Assembly: GCF_003589595.1 (NCBI RefSeq)
Contig: NW_020653856.1
Span: 2,261,581 to 2,325,580, forward strand
DNA: 64,000 nucleotides
Reading direction: 5' to 3'
From: Hyposmocoma kahamanoa
Taxonomy: Eukaryota; Arthropoda; Insecta; Lepidoptera; Cosmopterigidae
Below the pieces are notes generated by a model. That model saw only the letters and a program-made list of their open reading frames with translations, made no database searches and was not told where the DNA came from. The translations under genes and the position numbers were made by a program. Positions 57,839-64,000 of this stretch are shown piece by piece. Position 1 is the stretch's first letter; each line of letters begins with the position of its first letter.

Positions 57839-58645
57839 CAAAAAAATCAACTAGTCCAAGCATAGAAATAAAAGGAGAAAAGTTAGATCTTGTTAATAAA
57901 GCAGTCTTCTTAAGAGTGACCTTAAATAGTAAACTTCAATGGTTCCCACATATTATATCTTCCCTGGTCAGCAGATTAAGCACAGCTGCATACGTAGTCC
58001 GCAGAATATGTGAGCTTACCGATGTTAGTACTACCTAGACTAGTTTACTTTAGTTATTTCCACAGTATAGCGTCCTACGGGATTGTCATGTGGGGTAAAG
58101 CGGCAGACATTCAAACCACATTTGTATTGCAAAAACGAGCGATTCATACTGTGTACCGTTCAGGTTCTCTGGTTTCAGAGTACATTTATTTACGCCCGCA
58201 AAAAAAAATTTCAATAAGAAAGAAGGTATCCATAATATTAACTTTAGAGCTAAGTCCATCCAAACTCATGGTATCATGATTTCGTTTATTGGTGACGACT
58301 CGACGAAACGACTCTTTTATGGGAAACTGTATGCATTCTTACAATAAGATTCCGGAGTACATAATAGGATTATAATTTCCTAACTTCAAAAACTACATTA
58401 AAAATATTCTAATTGAAAATTAAAGACTACGTGTTAGATGTGAGAAAAGATACACAAATTTGATTCAAAGTGTATTCCGTAGCATTTAAGTTTATTTAAA
58501 AAGAGCAATTCCCTAGAGTTTCTTGCTCATTCTTCTCTGGCAAGGCAGCGTAGCTTAAACAACAAGTAGGAGCTTAAAAGTGACGTTTTCATGCGTAAAT
58601 ATATTTTACCTATGGAATAAATGATTCTTTGGCTTTGACTTTGAA
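57839..58645 (+). pseudogene. CR1/jockey-like LINE 3' part
   Basis: Reads FLRVTLNSKLQWFPHIISSL, STAAYVVRRICELTDVST, a stop, then VYFSYFHSIASYGIVMWGKA, FVLQKRAIHTVYRSG and LFYGKLYAFL. An AT-rich 3' UTR continues to about 58645. Several stops and frame changes are present. The 3' UTR segment recurs on the minus strand at 4535-4770, 24640-25035 and 43567-43740. Confidence 0.75.
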
Positions 58646-58999
58646 ATACAAAGATCGAACACAAAAGAATATTCCTCCGATATGCTGCGTAGCCCAGTTA
58701 TGTATTTATTTAATTACATATTGCTTACAGATTAATATCCAAACACAATAGTAATTCTTAAGCTAATATCATATATTGCAATAATAATGTAATCATACTT
58801 AATAAAGAATTGATACAAAATTTAAAAATCATTGAATTTTATATATTGCATAAAATAAACTGAATAAAAAATTAGATAAAAATAACAAATCATGGAATTG
58901 GACATTACATTATTAACAATCAAATTTTAAAACATTAACATAGTATTAATTATTCAGGATGCAAAATACTTATATAATGCTACTGTCCATGGTCAATGA

Positions 59000-59240
59000 C
59001 TCGAGATATCGTCCCGCGGAAAACGTAAAATGGGCTTCCGAGCATGCAAAGAGGTCCAAAGAGGAGTCAAAGATAAGCATTCGATTGAAGTACTTAAGCG
59101 GGGCAAAGGAGCCAGATCACTTGCCCTAGAACGTGTAGAAGGTATAGCAAATAGCTTTCTTGTAAGAGGCCGCACCAGGCTGGTCCTGGGCACCCAAAAG
59201 CCCATCATGGATAGTATGAATGGATTGTACAAGATTCCCA
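59000..59240. other. Unassigned segment open on both strands
   Basis: A moderately GC-rich block with frames on both strands (59030-59329 + and 58993-59232 -). Neither shows a known motif. Its composition differs from the AT-rich flanks, suggesting an inserted fragment. Confidence 0.25.
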
Positions 59241-59274
59241 GTGGCAGGATGGATGTTATAGCGATGGTAGCTCA

Positions 59275-59330
59275 GCGAGAGAACGGTTGTCAGGTAGTGG
59301 TAGCTCAGTGGGAGAACGGTTGCTTCTAAA
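59275..59330 (+). repeat. Duplicated tRNA 5'-half-like sequence
   Basis: The words ggtagctcagcgagagaacg and ggtagctcagtgggagaacg, each followed by gttg, lie about 28 bp apart. They look like the D-arm region (A-box) of a tRNA. No anticodon arm or B-box follows, so this is not a tRNA gene. Confidence 0.45.
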
Positions 59331-60413
59331 CTAATAGGTCCAAGGCATATACTTATTATTTAATTTTTAAGGTAGTGCATTTGTGGATATTTCGTAGTAT
59401 AACCTCCCGCTAACGGTGAATGAAATCATAAATCTTGGAAAACGTGTGACGTGCCCAATCCGCATCAGGTAAACTATGCAGGCAGCATAGTTAGTCTCGA
59501 AGAAGGTTATATACAGCAATGAGTTGTAAGTTATACATACATTGAGTTATACACTGTTATACAATGCGTCGTCACCGATGTCGAGTTGTATGTACCAACA
59601 AAGCGTTGGCATTGCTATAGTTACCTATACAAAATTGATTATATTCTCCAAATGAAAATAGAAGTACAATATTATATACCATTCGTCATATATATTCGTA
59701 CATAACGATGTAGTGTGTGGTTATCTTTATGTGTGTCAAACACGCGAGCTTACACTTATTGATTTACGTTTTATTGTGGTTTGTTTTGTTATGTAACTTG
59801 TGTACTTTACAATATTTACCGCGCAGTTTTATTATTGTGCAAACGTCGTGCATTGTATATACTTTTATTCCACACATACTTTTAGAACACTTAAAACCCT
59901 GGAAAGAATGCAATTTTTTAATCAATAATCTAGTAGGTTACTATAGGTACTAATTTTATTTTAAGTCTAAGTTGAAAAGAAAAAAATTGTCGATTGTCAT
60001 TGTTTTCATTCAATTGTTTTAATTTGTAGTAAGTAATTAAACTAATACAGATTTAAATAGTTAACAGGCATTGCTTTGTGGAAATCCATGCTAATAAAAA
60101 TGAAAATAAATTAATTTAATTAAGTTAGCATAGATTTCCGGTTTATTTTAGTAAATATTTTATTATTTTTTTAATTAACATTATTATATTTTTATTAATG
60201 CAGGTTTTGTCAATGGCTCGAAGTTGATCTTGCTACAATCTAATAAACTTTATTTGAAATGTTTTTTTATTTATTTATTAATGTTTGATTTAATCATTGT
60301 GATCAGTTACATGTATCGTATTACATTAAATTTAATTTATTGTTTCTTCACTTATGTTTCTTTCAAAAAGATTAAAATATTTTTTTTTCAATTTGTTCAT
60401 TATTTGGCTATAC

Positions 60414-60781
60414 ATTGGGTCGGTCAGAAAATCCGTGCAGTATAAAAGTCAAATACAAAAAAATATATAAACTTTAAACGAAATTATATATTAGCCATGT
60501 TAATTTGCAATGTTTTGCCATCTTTGAGATAATTTTAGAATTCTTTTTTAAAGAAATATTGTATTTGTCTGTATGTATTTAATACAGCTCTGTGTCCTTT
60601 GATGTACTTTTCCTTATCAAAGTCGAGTCGAATGTCGGGTGAATACGACGAATGAAATTGACGGCCTTATAAAAATGAAATAGTCGCGTTAAAAGATGAC
60701 ATAACATTTTAAAAATATGTTATTTTTCTGTCTAAAGTTTAGCCAGTGGCAAAAACCGCACGGACTTTGTGGCCAACCCAT
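60414..60781. mobile_element. Mariner-like remnant or MITE (368 bp)
   Basis: Ends ATTGGGTCGGTCAGAAAATC and the complement of gactttgtggccaacccat are imperfect inverted repeats of mariner type (TTGGG...GGC.A.AAA.TC.GTGC.G). A TA dinucleotide lies just outside each end (offset by 1-2 bp). The interior is AT-rich without a transposase frame. Confidence 0.7.
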
Positions 60782-60785
60782 TCTA

Positions 60786-62378
60786 AAATATTTTTTTCCT
60801 TAATAGACATTTTGCATTCCCAATAACAAAATTACGTAATACGAAATGCAAAATTGTTTTGGAAAGATAACATACGAAACAAAACTGACTAATGATTATT
60901 TTGGCGAATCAGCATCACACAAATAGCATTGTATGCCGCGTTGTACGTTATTTTTTCAAAAGCTATCCTATTCTCTCCCAAAAGTTAGATTTCACTTTGT
61001 TATTGAGGATGTGATATTTATATACGTAGAGAAGAAGTCTAGTATTTGATTTTTCCTGACTTATATGTTTCATAGTCACTGAGCCGAACATGTGTTCGCA
61101 CAGGTAACCTGAAAGTCACTGGTTCTACGGCAGCAGCACTATAACTACGTGGCACGCAGATCGTCCAGTCGTCTTTCAGAAGCCTTGTGGAAGCAACGCC
61201 TATTTGATTGAGTGGTCTTACAGCTAAGTCCCTGTGACCGTCGGAGATATTGGGGATTTTCGAGAGGATCCACACGTAAACTGGAATAAACAGTTCAACT
61301 ATTACACATATTAAATTAATTGAATATCACGATGTTTTAATTTCATGACAGTCAATTATTTTTTTGTGAAACCAGTCCATTAGTTTGTTAAAATTATTAA
61401 TACAACAATCGAATCGAACACAGAGAAAAATTTTTTTTGTTGCAAATTTTTGTTTTTTTAAAGTTTTGTACGTGATATTTATTTTATATGTGATTCGGTT
61501 CTACCAACAATTTAATTTGATAGGTCAATCCATCCACCAGAGTAATGAATCATGCCCGACCAGGTAATTCATTATCATCGCCATCGACCTGTTGGTTTCC
61601 TCTAAGAAAAAGGTTTAGGATCAACAGATTACTATGTTGCCGCATTGGCCCAATGCAGGTTGGTCACTTCACATGTATTCCAAAGGATATAAACACTCTT
61701 CGACTTGCAGGTTTCATCACAATGGTTTCCTTCATTTCAGTTATGTGCGACTCTCTATACCACTGTGGTCCCACCACAATTGTTTCCTGAAAAATTTGGT
61801 CCCTGGTGGACGTCGTGTATGCAGACTCTATTCACTACTCTTATTATACTCTAATCTTTTGCTTCTTTCAAAGATATTAGTACATACACGCCCCTTTATT
61901 CTTATTACTTTCGACTTGACCTTTTCTGGTACCTACACACATCCTGACGGAGGCTATCAATAGAATAGAACAGAAAACATTTACTGTAGCACCAAAACAC
62001 GAAATTATATAGAAGGAAAGAATAAAAAAAACAGTAAAACAAAAACCAAAAAATAGAAAAAAGAGATTTAAAATTGTAGTAACGACTGTAGTGTATTCAA
62101 AACTATCCACTCAGCTAATGCCACTAATGACGCTCATTTTAAGTTGAACCCGAACCCCAATGAATACCGGACATACGTGTGGTGTACATAATCCGAAATA
62201 AACTACGTAAATATTTCGATACCTGGCACGTAAGTTGTTGTAAGTCAAAATACCATTTTTTTCATTTTAATTTAAATAGGTTTAGGTTTCATATTTAAAA
62301 GTAAGGACATCACATATTGTCATGTTTCTTTGTAAACATGGAACCTATAATATATATAAAAAAGGGTAATAGAATAAT
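60786..62378. other. Mostly unassigned sequence
   Basis: Several short frames; none with a recognised motif. Confidence 0.35.
61039..61275 (-). other. Unrecognised open frame
   Basis: 78 codons on the minus strand, less AT-rich than the surroundings (ISDGHRDLAVRPLNQIGVAS, AAAVEPVTFRLPVRTHV). It may be a scrap of a repeat or mobile element. No homologue is recognised. Confidence 0.2.
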
Positions 62379-62609
62379 ATGTTTAAGTTAAGAAGCCACC
62401 CGCCACCTCGCGAAAAATCCCGAAATGCTCCACCGTGCCAGTTGGCGACTGGATGGGAGGACCCGGTGGCCATTTCGGGGGCGCTCGGGCGTCCCCGCAG
62501 TCTCCATGTGAGTTCCCCAATGGGCAGCTATCTTAAGAGATCCTATTGGTCAACTGAGTGGCGCCTGGAACATCAAATTTTTCCCCACCAACACCACCAA
62601 CCACCATGA
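62379..62609 (+). CDS. Short ORF preceding LINE ORF2, possible ORF1 tail
   Basis: 76 codons, Pro/Ser/Arg-rich, with no recognised domain. Its TGA stop (62607-62609) overlaps the ORF2 ATG by one base pair register, an arrangement that in some LINEs supports termination-reinitiation. It may be the residue of a 5'-truncated ORF1, or 5' UTR read by chance. Confidence 0.35.
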   Translation: MFKLRSHPPPREKSRNAPPCQLATGWEDPVAISGALGRPRSLHVSSPMGSYLKRSYWSTEWRLEHQIFPHQHHQPP

Positions 62610-64000
62610 AAATAAAAAGTCATAAGAAGAGTAAGTTTAAACAACGGCTGCACTTCCTCCCAATGAAGGTGCACCTCACTAACATCCGAGGCCTGCACTC
62701 TAACCTTGATCCGGTCCACTACCACCTAGAGACTGAGAAGCCGCACCTATTCTTCTTAACGGAGACGCAAATAGTAACACCGTCTGACGTTGCGTACCTC
62801 AACTACCCAGGATACTCGCTTGAGCATAAATTTCTGCAGCGAGCTGGGGTTTGCGTATACGTACGTGACGACATTTGCTATCGGCGTCTCCGTTGCTTTG
62901 AAAGTAACGGGTTTTCACATGTTTGGATTCTGGTGGACACAGGAATGGAGAAATATCTCTATATCTGTGTCTACAGATCGCACAGTGGTGACCAGGAGAC
63001 AACTAAGCTCTTCGTCCACCTAACTGAGATGGCAGATAAAGCCCAACAACGGTACCCTTCAGCAGAGCTTATTTTTCTCGGGGACTTTAATGCTCACCAC
63101 AGTGAGTGGCTGTTTCCGTACGTAAAAACAGACCATGCTGGGAGGGAGGCGCGCAAATTTGCATTATCGCTAAATCTCACCCAGCTGGTAAGCCAAGCAA
63201 CGCGGGTACCGGATGTTGACGGACATGCAGCCAATTGTTTGGACCTTCTGTTGACAACAGATCCACACGGTCACTCGGTTTCGATCTCGGCACCGCTGGG
63301 AACATCCGACCACTGTGTGGTGAAATCCGTGTCGACTTACTCTCCTCCTGATGACTGTCCAAGAGGTACAAGAAGAGTATGGCGATACGAGTCAGCAGAT
63401 TGGGATGAGATGCAGCACTTCTTTGCGTCTTATCCTTGGCGGCAAGTCTGCTTTTCCTCGGGTGATCCCTCGTGTTCTGCTGATGCGGTTGCAGATGTGA
63501 TCCGGCAGGGAATGGAGTACTTTATTCCATTCTCCGACATTCCACTGGGTCACAAAGCCCGACCTTGGTATAACGTGGACTGCGCACGTGCTGAGGCCCG
63601 TAAGCAGTCTGCTTACCAAGCATGGGTGCAAGCTCGCGACCGCAAAGTTCGAGCCCGGAGGGTTCGCGCGAGAAAGAGAGCTTTTAATTCTGCCGCCAAG
63701 TCCTGCAAACGCGAATTCCGGAAGGCTAGATTCAACCATATCAGCAGGATCGGGACCAGGCTTGCATCCTACCCTCCTGGTAGCAAGCAGTTCTGGTCCC
63801 TGTCCAAAGCAGTTGAATCCAACTTCTGCCGTCCCACCTTGCCTCCCATGCAGAAACCTGACGGATCACTGGCTCACTCTGCAACGGATAAAGCAAACTT
63901 ATTTGCTGTAATGTTTGCAAGCAATTCGCATCTAGATGCAGGCTCAAAACATCCACCAAATTTACCTCGTTGTGACACTTCAATGCCGGAGGTCACAATC
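62606..64000 (+). CDS. LINE ORF2, endonuclease portion, open at window end
   Basis: 465 codons from ATG 62606 to base 64000 with no stop; the reading is incomplete. An APE endonuclease occupies about residues 20-240 with LTNIRG, FLTETQI, CVYVRDD, LGDFNAHHSEW, CLDLLLT and TSDHCV, all expected blocks intact. A basic linker follows (RDRKVRARRVRARKRAF) and then KQFWSLSKAVES, the usual approach to the reverse transcriptase. The start ATG overlaps the stop of the preceding short ORF as ATGA. Intact coding suggests a young insertion. The clade was not resolved within APE-type LINEs. Confidence 0.9.
   Translation, partial: MKIKSHKKSKFKQRLHFLPMKVHLTNIRGLHSNLDPVHYHLETEKPHLFFLTETQIVTPSDVAYLNYPGYSLEHKFLQRAGVCVYVRDDICYRRLRCFESNGFSHVWILVDTGMEKYLYICVYRSHSGDQETTKLFVHLTEMADKAQQRYPSAELIFLGDFNAHHSEWLFPYVKTDHAGREARKFALSLNLTQLVSQATRVPDVDGHAANCLDLLLTTDPHGHSVSISAPLGTSDHCVVKSVSTYSPPDDCPRGTRRVWRYESADWDEMQHFFASYPWRQVCFSSGDPSCSADAVADVIRQGMEYFIPFSDIPLGHKARPWYNVDCARAEARKQSAYQAWVQARDRKVRARRVRARKRAFNSAAKSCKREFRKARFNHISRIGTRLASYPPGSKQFWSLSKAVESNFCRPTLPPMQKPDGSLAHSATDKANLFAVMFASNSHLDAGSKHPPNLPRCDTSMPEVTI

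Larger units (their letters stand above)
58646..60413. other. Mostly unassigned AT-rich sequence
   Basis: Contains the two-strand-open block at 59000-59240 and the tRNA-like duplication at 59275-59330, described separately. Confidence 0.35.
62379..64000 (+). mobile_element. Non-LTR retrotransposon, 5' part, continuing beyond the window
   Basis: A GC-rich segment begins around 62390, well above the local composition. It contains a short ORF and then a long ORF2 open to the last base. The reverse transcriptase must lie beyond 64000 if the copy is complete. Confidence 0.88.

Noticed and set aside
1..64000. CRISPR array, operon or phage features
   Set aside because: All the evidence is for insect nuclear DNA; the only regular array (25388-26250) has diverged units of about 125 bp without spacers.

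Overview
The window is eukaryotic and almost certainly from a lepidopteran nuclear genome. It is AT-rich and intron-containing, and it is packed with short interspersed repeats, terminal-inverted-repeat (TIR) elements and non-LTR retrotransposons of the kinds common in moths and butterflies. There is no prokaryotic gene organisation.

The only host gene I can support is a highly diverged homeobox gene on the + strand at 15258-17963. A first coding exon (15258-16227) carries a complete 60-residue homeodomain. A GT-AG intron (16228-17457) joins it in phase to a second coding exon (17458-17963), giving 491 residues from the first usable Met. The homeodomain has the Antp-class WFQNRRMK core but is otherwise strongly derived. 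The best interpretation is a Special homeobox (Shx) paralogue, the fast-evolving Hox3/zen-derived genes that lie between proboscipedia and zen in the Hox cluster of ditrysian Lepidoptera. The window is therefore probably part of a Hox cluster, although no second Hox gene is visible to prove it.

Nearly everything else is repeats. Region 1-13.9 kb: short interspersed repeats (family R1), three TIR families (B, C and a hAT-type MITE) and LINE scraps. Region 13.9-18 kb: the homeobox gene with its upstream region, relatively free of recognisable repeats. Region 18-26.3 kb: R1, a 616-bp TIR element, RTE-like 3' ends, a tRNA-type SINE remnant and a decayed tandem array of about 125-bp units. Region 26.6-39.6 kb: three LINEs, all on the + strand. 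These are a decayed CR1-like copy, an internally deleted CR1-like copy with intact ORF1 and endonuclease but no reverse transcriptase, and a copy with an uninterrupted 960-codon endonuclease/reverse-transcriptase ORF. Region 39.6-62 kb: a second copy of the 616-bp element, more MITEs and SINEs, an RTE/other-LINE chimera and a mariner-like remnant. Region 62.4-64 kb: the 5' part of another LINE, whose ORF2 runs off the window end still open.

The retrotransposon proteins do not cooperate with the homeobox gene. They show that this Hox-cluster interval tolerates heavy insertion, unlike the usual TE-poor Hox cluster. All family assignments come from reading motifs by eye; no database search was run.
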